A stretch of 64,000 nt of DNA from an uncultured Eubacteriales bacterium (lineage in GTDB: Bacteria > Bacillota > Clostridia > Christensenellales > CAG-138): assembly GCA_900540495.1 (NCBI GenBank), contig UQGA01000007.1, positions 34,521 to 98,520 on the forward strand, given 5' to 3'. Both the position numbers and the translations under genes were made by a program. The notes under the pieces were generated by a model, which was not told the DNA's origin, did no database searches, and worked only from the letters and a program-made list of their open reading frames with translations. Positions 26,672 through 38,731 of this stretch are shown here, piece by piece (the stretch's first letter is position 1; each line of letters begins with the position of its first letter).

Positions 26672-27841
26672 ATGATCGGACTGCTGGCAAGATGGCTGAT
26701 TCCGAACCGGGAGGATGTGCGCGCGCCAGAGGTGCGCAGCGCCTATGGCACGCTGTGCGGCGCCGTTGGCATTGCGTTCAATGCGCTGCTCTTTTTGGGC
26801 AAGCTGCTTGCCGGTTCCATTTCCGGCTCCATTGCCGTGACGGCGGATGCGTTCAACAACCTGTCGGACGCTGGCTCTTCTCTCATTACGCTCATCGGCT
26901 TTCGCATGGCGGGCCGCAAGCCGGACCCGAAACATCCGTTCGGACACGGGCGGATCGAGTATATTTCCGGCTTTATCGTGGCGCTTGCCATCCTGCTGAT
27001 GGGCGTCGAGCTGCTGGTGAGCTCCATTGAGAAGATCGCCGCCCCGGAACCGGTGGAGTTCAGCCCGCTGACGGTCGGCATTCTTGCCGCGTCTATTCTC
27101 GTAAAGCTCTACATGGCCTTCTATAACCGCCGCATCGGCGCGCGCATCGACTCCACCGCCATGCGCGCCGCCGCAACCGACAGCCTGAGCGACTGCGTTG
27201 CCACCGGCGTCGTCCTCCTTTCCACACTGATCGGCCACTGGACCGGGCTGCACATCGACGGCTGGTGCGGCCTGCTCGTGGCGCTGTTCATCCTGTATGC
27301 GGGCTTTGGCGCCGCGCGAGAGACGGTCGGCCCGCTGCTGGGCGAACCGCCGACAAAGGAATACGTGCAGCAGATCGAGGAGTTTGTGCTCTCGCATGAG
27401 GGCGTTGTCGGCATTCACGACCTCATCGTCCACAACTACGGGCCGGGCCGCAGCATGATCTCGCTCCATGTTGAAGTGCCTGCAAACGGAGACATACTTG
27501 AGCTGCACGATATGATCGATAACATTGAGCACGGCCTGCGCGACCGCATGGGGTGCGATACGGTCATCCACATGGACCCGGTCGTCACGGACGATGAACA
27601 TGTGCAAACCCTGCGGGAGACGGTGCGCGGCTTTGCCGAGGAGATTGATCCCGCCATTACGATCCACGATTTCCGTATGGTCAGCGGGCCGACGCATACG
27701 AACCTCATCTTTGACGCCGTGGTGCCATTCCGGCTCCGCCTTTCGGATGAGGAGGTGCGCCGCCGGCTGGCCGAGCGGGTGCGCACGATTGACGGCAATT
27801 ATTATGCCGTGATTGAGATTGACAAGTCGCATGTACTCTGA
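26672..27841 (+). CDS. Cation diffusion facilitator, probable Mn2+ exporter
   Basis: The 389-residue protein is a CDF-family metal/proton antiporter with six membrane helices (about residues 25-215) and a cytoplasmic ferredoxin-like domain. The transport-site residues can be read. Helix 2 has DAFNNLSD, giving Asn62 and Asp66 at the binding positions; helix 5 has TDSLSDC, giving Asp170 and Asp174. Zn/Cd transporters usually carry His and Asp at these positions. The N-D/D-D arrangement is that of Mn-selective members such as streptococcal MntE, so Mn2+ export is inferred. HPFGHGRIEY is the conserved loop. The C-terminus is extended by about 90 residues relative to short CDFs. GGAGCGGGG precedes the ATG. 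Confidence 0.9.
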   Translation: MIGLLARWLIPNREDVRAPEVRSAYGTLCGAVGIAFNALLFLGKLLAGSISGSIAVTADAFNNLSDAGSSLITLIGFRMAGRKPDPKHPFGHGRIEYISGFIVALAILLMGVELLVSSIEKIAAPEPVEFSPLTVGILAASILVKLYMAFYNRRIGARIDSTAMRAAATDSLSDCVATGVVLLSTLIGHWTGLHIDGWCGLLVALFILYAGFGAARETVGPLLGEPPTKEYVQQIEEFVLSHEGVVGIHDLIVHNYGPGRSMISLHVEVPANGDILELHDMIDNIEHGLRDRMGCDTVIHMDPVVTDDEHVQTLRETVRGFAEEIDPAITIHDFRMVSGPTHTNLIFDAVVPFRLRLSDEEVRRRLAERVRTIDGNYYAVIEIDKSHVL

Positions 27842-27895
27842 GCCGCTACTCAGCGCCGCTGGGCCGCTGGCAACCCTGTACGAAGGAGGATATCG

Positions 27896-29176
27896 ATGAA
27901 GAAGCTGGGCGCGCGCGTTTGGGTATCGCTTCTGCTGATCGGGCTTGCGGGGCAATTCGCCTGGACGATTGAGAACATGTACTTCAACGTCTTTCTGTAC
28001 AACACCATTTCCACCGACCCGAACTACATCGCCGCCATGGTGGCGGCAAGCGCGGCGGTCGCCACGCTGACGACGCTGTGCATGGGCGCGCTGTCCGACC
28101 GGATGGGCCGGCGCAAGGCGTTCATCTGCGTTGGCTATATCCTCTGGGGGCTGTCCACGCTCGCTTTCGGCTACATTACGGTTGAAAATGCGGCGCGCTG
28201 GTTCCCGGCGGCCAATGCCGTTGCGGCGGCTGCCGTACTCGTGGTGGTGATGGACTGCGTGATGACGTTTTTCGGCTCCACGGCCAACGATGCGGCGTTC
28301 AACGCCTATGTCACCGATCAGACCACGAGCGAGAACCGCGGCCGCGTGGAATCGGTGCTGGCCGTACTGCCGCTGCTGTCCATGCTCGTGATCTTCGGCG
28401 CGTTTGACGGTATGACCCGGCAGGGGCGCTGGCGGGAGTTCTTCCTGATTTTCGGCCTTCTCGTCATTGCCGTTGGCGTACTGTCGTTCTTTTTGCTGCC
28501 GGAGAGCCGCGTGGAGAAGCGCACGGGCGGATTTCTGCCCGCGCTGACCTATGGGTTCCGGCCGTCCGTTGTGCGGGAAAACCGGCGACTGTATCTCGCG
28601 TTCGGCGCGCTTTGCCTGTTTTCGGTGGCGGTGCAGGTGTTCTTTCCCTATCTCATCATCTATTTACAGACGTATCTGCATCTGAATTCGTATGCAATCG
28701 TGCTCGGCGTGGTGTTGCTCGCCGCGTCGCTCATCTCGGTTCTCTCCGGACGGACCATTGATCGCATTGGCAAATTGCGCTGCGTTCCCGCGGCCGTGTC
28801 GGTCATGTGCGTCGGTCTGGTGCTGATGTATTTTGCCCGGTCCATCGGCTTCGTGATCGCCGCCGGCATCGTGATGATGGCGGGATACATGCTCGTGACC
28901 GCGGTGTTGTCCGCCGTTGTACGCGACTATACGCCGGCCGGACGCGTCGGGAGCTTTCAGGGCATCCGCATGATCTTTGGCGTGCTGGTGCCGATGATCG
29001 TGGGCCCGTTCCTCGGCGCTGCGGTCATTCGCGGCGCGGCGGGCACCTATGAGGAGCTGGGCGTGGTCAGGGACGTGCCGACGCCCGCCATTTTCTTGAC
29101 CGCCGCCGCCGTGCTGCTGACGGTTTTTCTGCCCATGCTGCTGTTGCGCAGGGAGGAGAGGAGGCAGCACAGATGA
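27896..29176 (+). CDS. MFS transporter, probable sugar permease
   Basis: The 426-residue protein has 12 predicted membrane helices and the MFS signature between helices 2 and 3, GALSDRMGRRKAF (about residues 63-75). A second copy lies in the C-half, GRTIDRIGKLR. An early IENMYFNVF after helix 1 is typical of a clostridial MFS subgroup. Because the next gene encodes a GH2 glycosidase and overlaps it by 4 bp (ATGA), it probably imports the oligosaccharide or glycoside split by that enzyme. GAAGGAGG lies 6 bp before the ATG. No sugar-specific regulator is adjacent. Confidence 0.88.
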   Translation: MKKLGARVWVSLLLIGLAGQFAWTIENMYFNVFLYNTISTDPNYIAAMVAASAAVATLTTLCMGALSDRMGRRKAFICVGYILWGLSTLAFGYITVENAARWFPAANAVAAAAVLVVVMDCVMTFFGSTANDAAFNAYVTDQTTSENRGRVESVLAVLPLLSMLVIFGAFDGMTRQGRWREFFLIFGLLVIAVGVLSFFLLPESRVEKRTGGFLPALTYGFRPSVVRENRRLYLAFGALCLFSVAVQVFFPYLIIYLQTYLHLNSYAIVLGVVLLAASLISVLSGRTIDRIGKLRCVPAAVSVMCVGLVLMYFARSIGFVIAAGIVMMAGYMLVTAVLSAVVRDYTPAGRVGSFQGIRMIFGVLVPMIVGPFLGAAVIRGAAGTYEELGVVRDVPTPAIFLTAAAVLLTVFLPMLLLRREERRQHR

Positions 29177-30903
29177 ACCGGCCCCCCATCGACCCTTCTT
29201 CGCCGGTGCTGCCGGAATATCCGCGGCCGCAGCTGCGCCGCGACAGCTATCTGAACCTGAACGGCCCCTGGGACTATGCCATCACCGATACGGACGTGCA
29301 GCCCGAGCGGTTTGACGGACAGATACTCGTCCCCTTTTCGCCGGAGGCGCCGCTCTCCGGCGTGCGGCGCACGCTCACGCCGGACCGGTTTTTGTGGTAT
29401 CGCCGCCGCGTGACGTTGCCGGCGGGCTTTGTGCGCGAGCGCACGCTGCTCCATTTCGGCGCTGTCGATCAGGAGGCCGCCGTGTTCGTCAACGGCGAGC
29501 AGCTCGCCCATCACATCGGCGGCTATCTGCCGTTCTTCTGCGATGTGACCGAGGCGTTGCATGGCGGCGATGCGCTGGAGATCGTCGTCTGCGTGCGGGA
29601 CGGGACGGACGCGTCGTACCACACGCGCGGCAAGCAAAAGCGCGCGCGAGGCGGTATCTGGTACACGCCGCAGAGCGGCATCTGGCAGACGGTCTGGATG
29701 GAGAGCCTGCCGAAGACGCATATCCGTTCGTTGCGCATTACGCCGCTGTTCGACGAGGCGGCGGTGGAACTGCGCGCGCAGACGAGCCTGCCCTGCGCCT
29801 GCGTCGCGCGGCTCGACGGCCGGACGGTCACCTTCTGCAGCGGCACGGCCGTACGCATCCCCATGCCGGGCTTTCATCCGTGGTCGCCGGAGGACCCCTT
29901 CCTCTACGACCTCACCCTGGAGGCGGGGGAGGATCGCGTGGAGAGCTATTTTGCCATGCGCAGCTTTGGCGTGGGGCCGGACGCCGAAGGGCGGCCGCGC
30001 CTGCTGCTCAACGGGAAGCCGTATTTCCACACCGGCGTGCTCGACCAGGGCTACTGGCCGGAAGGGCTGTATACCGCCCCGTCGGACGAGGCCCTGGCCG
30101 CCGATATCGCGCTCATGAAGCGCATGGGCTTTAACATGCTGCGCAAGCACATCAAGGTGGAGCCGTTGCGCTGGTATTACCATTGCGACAGGCTGGGCAT
30201 GCTCGTCTGGCAGGACATGCCCAACGGCGGCGGCCGCTACCGGCTCTCCACCGTATCGCTGCCGCTGTTTACCGGCCGGCACCGGGACGATCACGCATAC
30301 GCCGCCTTCGCACGGCAGGAGGCCGCCGGCCGGCGCGAGTTTGCCAAGGAGCTCCGCGAGATGGTAGAGCACCTGTACAACTGCCCCTGCATCGCCATGT
30401 GGGTGCCCTTCAACGAGGGCTGGGGGCAGTTCGACGCCCGCGAGACGGCGGAATGGCTGCGCGCGTTTGACCCGACGCGCACGGTAGACCATGCCAGCGG
30501 CTGGCACGATCAGGGCGCCGGCGACGTCCGGAGCCTGCACGTTTATTTTCGCCCCTACCGCCACCGGCAGGAGGACGGGGCGCGCGCGACCGTGCTGTCG
30601 GAGTTTGGCGGTTACAACCTGCGCGTCGCAGGCCATGCGTTCAGCCGAAAGGATTTCGGCTATCGCCGCTTCCGGACGGCGGAGGAATTCAGCTTTGCCC
30701 TACAGGACCTGTATGTGCGCCAGATCATCCCGGCCAAAGCGCAGGGGCTGAGCGCAACGGTGTATACGCAGCTTTCCGATGTGGAGGACGAACTGAACGG
30801 ACTTGTGACGTATGATCGCGCCGTCGTAAAGATGGATGTGGAAGCGATGCGCGCGCTCAACGACGCGCTGCTGGATCGATTGCCGCAGATGCCGGACGAT
30901 TGA
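29173..30903 (+). CDS. Glycoside hydrolase family 2 enzyme (beta-galactosidase/glucuronidase-like)
   Basis: The 576-residue cytoplasmic enzyme (no signal peptide) has the GH2 domain order. A sugar-binding jelly roll comes first (LNGPWDYAI, FLWYRRRVTLP, VFVNGEQLAHHIGGYLPF). A short Ig-like domain follows, then a TIM barrel from about residue 275 (LLNGKPYFHTGVLDQGYWP). The acid/base Glu is in VPFNEGWGQFD (about residue 415) and the nucleophile Glu in LSEFGGYNL (about residue 478). It is shorter than LacZ (about 1020), as in small GH2 enzymes that lack domains 4 and 5. Substrate specificity cannot be read. It is coupled to the MFS gene upstream and ends at a bidirectional terminator. Confidence 0.92.
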   Translation: MNRPPIDPSSPVLPEYPRPQLRRDSYLNLNGPWDYAITDTDVQPERFDGQILVPFSPEAPLSGVRRTLTPDRFLWYRRRVTLPAGFVRERTLLHFGAVDQEAAVFVNGEQLAHHIGGYLPFFCDVTEALHGGDALEIVVCVRDGTDASYHTRGKQKRARGGIWYTPQSGIWQTVWMESLPKTHIRSLRITPLFDEAAVELRAQTSLPCACVARLDGRTVTFCSGTAVRIPMPGFHPWSPEDPFLYDLTLEAGEDRVESYFAMRSFGVGPDAEGRPRLLLNGKPYFHTGVLDQGYWPEGLYTAPSDEALAADIALMKRMGFNMLRKHIKVEPLRWYYHCDRLGMLVWQDMPNGGGRYRLSTVSLPLFTGRHRDDHAYAAFARQEAAGRREFAKELREMVEHLYNCPCIAMWVPFNEGWGQFDARETAEWLRAFDPTRTVDHASGWHDQGAGDVRSLHVYFRPYRHRQEDGARATVLSEFGGYNLRVAGHAFSRKDFGYRRFRTAEEFSFALQDLYVRQIIPAKAQGLSATVYTQLSDVEDELNGLVTYDRAVVKMDVEAMRALNDALLDRLPQMPDD

Positions 30904-30935
30904 GCGGTAGCGCCGTGGCGCATTTTATATGAGAA

Positions 30936-30970
30936 AATTGGGGCTTCCGTCGCCGGCGGAAGCCCCATTT
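30936..30970. terminator. Bidirectional terminator between GH2 gene and P-type ATPase
   Basis: A 10-bp stem, GGGGCTTCCG (30940-30949) with CGGAAGCCCC (30957-30966). ATTT follows on the plus strand and AATTTT on the minus strand, suiting the convergent genes. Confidence 0.75.
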
Positions 30971-30986
30971 GCACGGGCAGTTCCCG

Positions 30987-33641
30987 TTAAGCGCGCCTGC
31001 GTTTCGCGCGCCTGCGCTGAAACAGCTTCACCAGCTCCACGGCGGGAATGATCAGCACGGCGAGTATAATGGCGACCGCATATTCGGAAAGGCCGACCGG
31101 CGCAAACTGGAAAGCGGCTGCCAAAAACGGCACTTCACACACGAGCGTGGTCGCCGCCAGACTGCCGAGCGCCGCCCAGTTGAGCATCCTGTTTGTGCTT
31201 TTCATGCACAGAAGGCTGCCCTGCTGCAGCCGCAGGTTGAAGCTGTGGAAGATCTCCGCCATGCTCATGGTCAGGAATGCCATCGTAGTGCCGTGCGCGC
31301 TGTCGGCAATCTCCCATACGCCGGCTTCCATGTAATGCCCGACGAAGTAGGAGACGAGGGTCAGCGCGGCGACCAGCAGCCCCTGATAGGCGATGGCGGT
31401 CGCCATGCCGCCCGCAAAGATGCCGGCCGAAGCCGGGCGCGGCTTGCGGCGCATGATGTCCGGTTCCGCAGGCTCCATGCCGAGCGCAAGCGCCGGGAAG
31501 CAGTCGGTCACGAGGTTGATCCAGAGCAGGTGCACCGGCTGAAGGATCGTAAATCCCAGAAGCGTGGCGACAAAGATGCTGACGACCTCGCTCATATTGG
31601 ACCCCAGCAGGAACTGGATGGCCTTGCGGATGTTGTCGTAGATGCGGCGGCCTTCCTCGACGGCGCCGACGATTGTGGCGAAGTTGTCGTCCGCAAGCAC
31701 CATATCGGCTACGCCCTTGGTGACATCCGTGCCGGTGATCCCCATGCCGACGCCGATATCCGCGCTCTTGATCGATGGCGCGTCGTTCACCCCGTCGCCG
31801 GTCATTGCCGTCACATAACCGGCGCGCCGCCAGGCGTTGACGATGCGCGTCTTGTGTTCCGGTTGAACGCGCGCATAGACGGCGATTTCCTTGAGCGCTT
31901 CCGCAAAGGTCGCGTCGTCCATGGCGTCGAGCTGCGCGCCGGTGATCGCGCGCAGCCCGCCGTCGAGAATGCCCAGCTCCCGGGCGATGGCGGTGGCGGT
32001 GTCCACATGATCGCCCGTAATCATGATGGGGCGGATGCCGGCGCTCCGACATTCCATGATGGCGGCCTTCACCTCAGGGCGGACCGGATCAATCATACCG
32101 GCGAGGCCGATAAAACACATGTCCCGTTCCAGCTGTTCCGGCGAGTCATCGACCGGCAGCTCCGGCAGGTCCCGCATGGCGGCGGCGAGCACACGCAGCG
32201 CCCGGGCGGCCATGCCGCGGTTTGCGGCGATGACCTTCTCGCGGTATGCGGCCGTGAGCGGAGCGATACGCCCGTCCTCGGCAAGATAGTGGGTACAGCG
32301 CTTGAGCACTTCGTCCGGCGCGCCCTTGGTAAACTGGCGCACCGTACCGCCTTCGGCGCGGTGCAGCGTGCTCATCATCTTGCGGGCGCTGTCGAACGGC
32401 GCCTCACCTATGCGCGGCAACCGGCGTTCGAGCGCGTTTTTGTCCAGCCCCTTGCCCGCGGCCCATGTGACGAGCGCAGCCTCGGTCGGTTCTCCCATAA
32501 CGGTTCCCGTTTCGTCCAGCGCGGCATCCGAGCAGAGCGCCATGGCGGTGGATAGCAACGCCTCGTCCGGCCCGAACGCATCGACCACGGTCATGCGGTT
32601 CTGCGTCAACGTCCCGGTTTTATCGGAGCAGATGACCTGCGCACAGCCGAGCGTTTCAACGGCCGTCAGGCGGCGGATGATCGCGTGCCGGCGGGACATA
32701 TTGGTCACGCCGATGGACAGCACGATCGTCACCACCGCGGCCAGCCCCTCCGGTATGGCGGCCACGGCGAGCGACACGGCGACCATGAACGAATCCACGA
32801 TCAGGTCGAGCGTAAATCCGTCGGCGCGCAGCAGTTGCACGCCGAAGATGACGGCGCAGATGCCGAGCACAAGCCAGGTGAGCACCCGCGAGAGCTGGGA
32901 CAGTTTGATTTGCAGCGGTGTCTGCCCGTCCCCGGCCTGGGAAAGCGCATCCGCGATCTTGCCCATCTCGGTCTGCATGCCCGTGGCGGTGACGACCGCC
33001 CGCCCGCGGCCGTAGACGACCGTACTCCCCATATACACCATGTTTTTGCGGTCGCCGAGCGGCACGTCGGCGGAGGATTCCTGCAGCCGGATCAGGTCCA
33101 TGAATTTGGTGACCGGCACCGATTCGCCGGTGAGCGCCGCCTCCTCGATCTTCAGGCTTGCGCTTTCGATCAACCGGCCGTCGGCGGGCACCGCGTCGCC
33201 CGCTTCGAGCAGCACGATGTCCCCGGGCACCAGCTCTTCGCTGCGCACGACGACCACATGCCCGTCGCGCAACACGCGCGAAGTCGCGGCGGCCATCTCC
33301 TGCAACGCTTCGATGGCTTTCTCAGCCTTGTTTTCCTGATAGACGCCGAGGACGGCGTTGATGATCACGACCGCGAGAATGATGATGACGTCAGCAAAAC
33401 TTTCGTGCTCGACGGCGGAAATCGCGCCGGATATGATGGCGGCGGCGAGCAGTATCAGGGTCATCGGGTCTTTCATCTGTTGAAGGAACCGAAGGATGAG
33501 CGGCGTCTTGGGGGGCTCTGCGAGTTTATTTGGTCCATCGCGGCGCAAGCGATCGGCGGCCTCGTGCGAGGAGAGGCCGTCGGCGCTGCTCTGCATCCGC
33601 TGCAATACGGCTTCCGCCGTTTCAAGATAATGTTTCCACAT
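30987..33641 (-). CDS. P-type cation-transporting ATPase (Ca2+/Mn2+ type), riboswitch-controlled
   Basis: The 884-residue pump belongs to the P2A (SERCA/PMR1-like) group. The N-terminal cytoplasmic motif GLSSHEAADRLRRDGPN starts about residue 21. The actuator motif is ALTGESVPV, helix 4 has the ion-binding AAIPEGLAAVV, and the phosphorylation site is CSDKTGTLTQN. The nucleotide domain has FTKGAPDEVLKRC, the hinge TGDGVNDAPSIK, and helix 6 NLVTDCFPALALG. It has ten helices in total. Such pumps expel Ca2+ and/or Mn2+. Here the leader carries a yybP-ykoY-type Mn2+ riboswitch, so Mn2+ export is favoured. ATG 33641 is chosen: AAGGA lies 13 bp upstream. An in-frame GTG at 33650 is possible, and the ATG at 33728 lies within the riboswitch/terminator. 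Confidence 0.94.
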   Translation of the reverse strand: MWKHYLETAEAVLQRMQSSADGLSSHEAADRLRRDGPNKLAEPPKTPLILRFLQQMKDPMTLILLAAAIISGAISAVEHESFADVIIILAVVIINAVLGVYQENKAEKAIEALQEMAAATSRVLRDGHVVVVRSEELVPGDIVLLEAGDAVPADGRLIESASLKIEEAALTGESVPVTKFMDLIRLQESSADVPLGDRKNMVYMGSTVVYGRGRAVVTATGMQTEMGKIADALSQAGDGQTPLQIKLSQLSRVLTWLVLGICAVIFGVQLLRADGFTLDLIVDSFMVAVSLAVAAIPEGLAAVVTIVLSIGVTNMSRRHAIIRRLTAVETLGCAQVICSDKTGTLTQNRMTVVDAFGPDEALLSTAMALCSDAALDETGTVMGEPTEAALVTWAAGKGLDKNALERRLPRIGEAPFDSARKMMSTLHRAEGGTVRQFTKGAPDEVLKRCTHYLAEDGRIAPLTAAYREKVIAANRGMAARALRVLAAAMRDLPELPVDDSPEQLERDMCFIGLAGMIDPVRPEVKAAIMECRSAGIRPIMITGDHVDTATAIARELGILDGGLRAITGAQLDAMDDATFAEALKEIAVYARVQPEHKTRIVNAWRRAGYVTAMTGDGVNDAPSIKSADIGVGMGITGTDVTKGVADMVLADDNFATIVGAVEEGRRIYDNIRKAIQFLLGSNMSEVVSIFVATLLGFTILQPVHLLWINLVTDCFPALALGMEPAEPDIMRRKPRPASAGIFAGGMATAIAYQGLLVAALTLVSYFVGHYMEAGVWEIADSAHGTTMAFLTMSMAEIFHSFNLRLQQGSLLCMKSTNRMLNWAALGSLAATTLVCEVPFLAAAFQFAPVGLSEYAVAIILAVLIIPAVELVKLFQRRRAKRRRA

Positions 33642-33697
33642 ACCGTGCACACGTTCCTTTCCGTCCTGCGTTTTGCTGTGCGCATGTATGTGCCGAT

Positions 33698-33733
33698 AAA
33701 AAAACATGCGCAGCAATTCCCTTGTCACGCATG
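33698..33733 (-). terminator. Riboswitch expression-platform terminator
   Basis: On the minus strand CATGCG (33733-33728) pairs with CGCATG (33710-33705) and is followed by seven T residues (33704-33698). Its 5' arm shares CATG with the closing stem of the riboswitch aptamer, so the two structures exclude each other. The pump gene lies about 57 nt further on. Confidence 0.7.
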
Positions 33734-33825
33734 AGTCTGGTCATTTAATTCAAGCCAGATGAACGCTCATTCACCATGTATGTTGACTTGAAACGCGGCG
33801 ATTCCGCGCCAACTACTCCCTCATG
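33730..33825 (-). ncRNA. yybP-ykoY (Mn2+-sensing) riboswitch aptamer
   Basis: The minus-strand leader reads CATGAG (33825-33820) running into GGGAGTAG (33820-33813), the conserved first internal loop of the yybP-ykoY class. A GC-rich hairpin arm follows, then GTCAACATAC (33787-33778), the second conserved segment. CCAGAC (33740-33735) then runs into CTCATG (33735-33730), which closes stem P1. These are the landmark segments in the right order. Members of this class bind Mn2+ and mainly control Mn exporters. Here ligand-stabilised P1 would prevent the downstream terminator, turning the pump on when Mn2+ is high. The call is from memory of the consensus; a covariance-model search was not possible. 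Confidence 0.75.
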
Positions 33826-33831
33826 AATTGA

Positions 33832-33860
33832 ATTATAACGGTTTGGCGGCGCAAAAGCAA
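33832..33860 (-). promoter_or_regulatory. Promoter of riboswitch-ATPase transcript
   Basis: On the minus strand TTGCTT (33855-33860), 17 bp spacer, TATAAT (33832-33837). The predicted start near 33825 coincides with the 5' edge of aptamer stem P1. Confidence 0.75.
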
Positions 33861-33895
33861 GCGGATTTTCGGCGGTTCTCGTTGCGCCTGGCCGC

Positions 33896-33931
33896 CAAAA
33901 CCACAATGCGCCGGGCGTGTGCCCGGCGCAT
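33896..33931 (-). terminator. Intrinsic terminator of gdhA
   Basis: An 11-bp stem, ATGCGCCGGGC (33906-33916) with GCCCGGCGCAT (33921-33931), has a 4-nt loop. On the minus strand it is followed by TGTGGTTTT. It lies 35 bp after the gdhA stop. Confidence 0.8.
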
Positions 33932-33965
33932 CGTGAGAAAAGGAAGAAAGCGGGAGCGGCGCGAA

Positions 33966-37356
<3,391 letters not shown>

Positions 37357-37517
37357 GGCGGTTACCTCAAACTGGTTTTAGGACTATTATCTGCTAAATT
37401 ATAACACGAGAAAGAGGCCTGCAAAAGGGCAAAATAGGAAGTCATTGTGCTTTTATTGTAGCAATAATATGTTTGCGCGGCGTCTGACAAGCCAACCGTC
37501 GCCGTCGCAGGGGACGG

Positions 37518-38285
37518 TCATACAAACTTTTGTAGCTGCTTGAGAGCCGCCTTTTCAAGCCGTGAAACCTGTGCCTGCGAGATGCCGATTTCACGGCTGA
37601 CCTCCATCTGTGTTTTGCCGACGAAAAAGCGCAGTTTGAGAATGCGCATTTCCCGTTCGGTCAGATGCCGCATCCCCTCGTTGAGCGCGATGTGATCGAG
37701 CCATGTGCCGTCGGAGGTTCTCTCGTCGCTGAGCTGGTCGATGACGTACACGGCGTCCCCGTCGTCGCGGTAAACAGGCTCGAAAAGGGATACCGGTTCC
37801 TGAATGGCCTCAAGCGCAAAGGCCACCGCCTCCTCCGTCAGACTGAGCTCGGCCGCGACTTCGGCAAGCGTCGGTTCGCGGCCGTTCGTCTCGGCCAGCC
37901 GGTTGCGCGCCTGCAACGCCTTGTAGGCGGTATCGCGCAGCGACCGGCTGACACGAATGGCGTTGTTATCGCGCAGATGGCGGCGGATTTCGCCGATGAT
38001 CATCGGCACGGCATAGGTGGAGAAGCGCACCTCATGGCGCAGATCAAAATTGTCGATGGCCTTGATCAGCCCAATACAGCCGACCTGAAACAGGTCGTCC
38101 ATCATCTCGCTGCGATTGCTGAACCGCTGTACGATGGACAGCACAAGCCGCAAATTGCTGCGGATAAACTCCTCCCGCGCAGCCTCGTCGCCGGACTTGA
38201 CCTTGAGCAATAGCTGGCGCATCTCTCTTGCAGAAAGCATGGGGAGCGTAGCCGTATCCACGCCGCAGATTTCCACCTTGTTCAA
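37518..38285 (-). CDS. sigG: Forespore-specific RNA polymerase sigma factor SigG
   Basis: SigG directs late forespore transcription, including germination and spore-protection genes. The 255-residue protein is full length for SigG (about 260). The N-terminal signature NKVEICGVDT is diagnostic. Region 2 has LVLSIVQRF and DDLFQVGCIGLIKAIDNFD, followed by FSTYAVPMIIGEIRRHLRDNN. Region 4 ends with the helix-turn-helix KTQMEVSREIGISQAQVSRLE. The start is TTG 38285 with GGAGGTG 9 bp upstream; the ATG at 38348 would precede the ribosome site. The usual spoIIGA-sigE neighbours are absent; instead it is divergent from yqfC. A possible SigF-type promoter (GGATA at 38361-38365, GGCAAAGATA at 38337-38346) precedes it. 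Confidence 0.95.
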   Translation of the reverse strand: MNKVEICGVDTATLPMLSAREMRQLLLKVKSGDEAAREEFIRSNLRLVLSIVQRFSNRSEMMDDLFQVGCIGLIKAIDNFDLRHEVRFSTYAVPMIIGEIRRHLRDNNAIRVSRSLRDTAYKALQARNRLAETNGREPTLAEVAAELSLTEEAVAFALEAIQEPVSLFEPVYRDDGDAVYVIDQLSDERTSDGTWLDHIALNEGMRHLTEREMRILKLRFFVGKTQMEVSREIGISQAQVSRLEKAALKQLQKFV

Positions 38286-38336
38286 CCGTTGGTGCACCTC
38301 CGTTGTCTGCGGCGCTCTACGCGTCGCCGCTCTGAT

Positions 38337-38365
38337 TATCTTTGCCAACCGGGCGGGATTTATCC
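38337..38365 (-). promoter_or_regulatory. Possible SigF-type promoter of sigG
   Basis: On the minus strand GGATA (38365-38361), 14 bp, GGCAAAGATA (38346-38337) resembles the SigF pattern (GYATA, about 15 bp, GGnnAnAnT). In Bacillus sigG is transcribed by SigF. The match is imperfect. Confidence 0.3.
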
Positions 38366-38446
38366 GAGGGCGAAGGGCATTTTCCTTCCGCGCAACATAA
38401 ATGCGGATCGGCCGTTCATATTCTGCTTTATAGGGGGGGTGTGGAC

Positions 38447-38731
38447 ATGGATAAACGTCGCAGGCCGTGGAAACGCACGGTTTTGCGGGCGCTCGATCTG
38501 CCGGAGGAGGCGGACGGCGAGACCGTTAAGGTGACGATGATCGGCCACGACCACCTGCTCGTAGAGAACCATCAGGGCGTCCTGCAATTTGCGGCGGATG
38601 TCGTCCGGCTATACAGCGGGGACGGCGTTGTTCGCGTCGAGGGCGATGGTTTGACGCTTGCGGAGTTCAGCGCCGGACGTGCCGTCGTGCGCGGCAGGAT
38701 CGCCGGCTGGTGGTTTGAGGATGGTCGATAA
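38447..38731 (+). CDS. yqfC: Sporulation protein YqfC (YabP/YqfC family)
   Basis: YqfC is a small mother-cell protein under SigE control, needed for efficient sporulation; its mechanism is unknown. The 94-residue protein has the family core from about residue 30. There is a series of beta strands with VENHQGVLQFAADVVRLYS and a closing VVRGRIAGWWFE. The start at 38447 follows GGGGGGTGTGG; an in-frame ATG at 38342 is far too early. It heads the conserved run yqfC-yqfD-phoH-yqfF-ybeY-cdd-era-recO. A SigE-like element (ACATAAA near 38394-38400, CATATTCT at 38417-38424) lies upstream but is weak. Confidence 0.88.
   Translation: MDKRRRPWKRTVLRALDLPEEADGETVKVTMIGHDHLLVENHQGVLQFAADVVRLYSGDGVVRVEGDGLTLAEFSAGRAVVRGRIAGWWFEDGR

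Noticed and set aside
33642..33728. ATG at 33728 as start of the P-type ATPase
   Set aside because: It lies inside the riboswitch/terminator region and adds 29 residues unlike the family.
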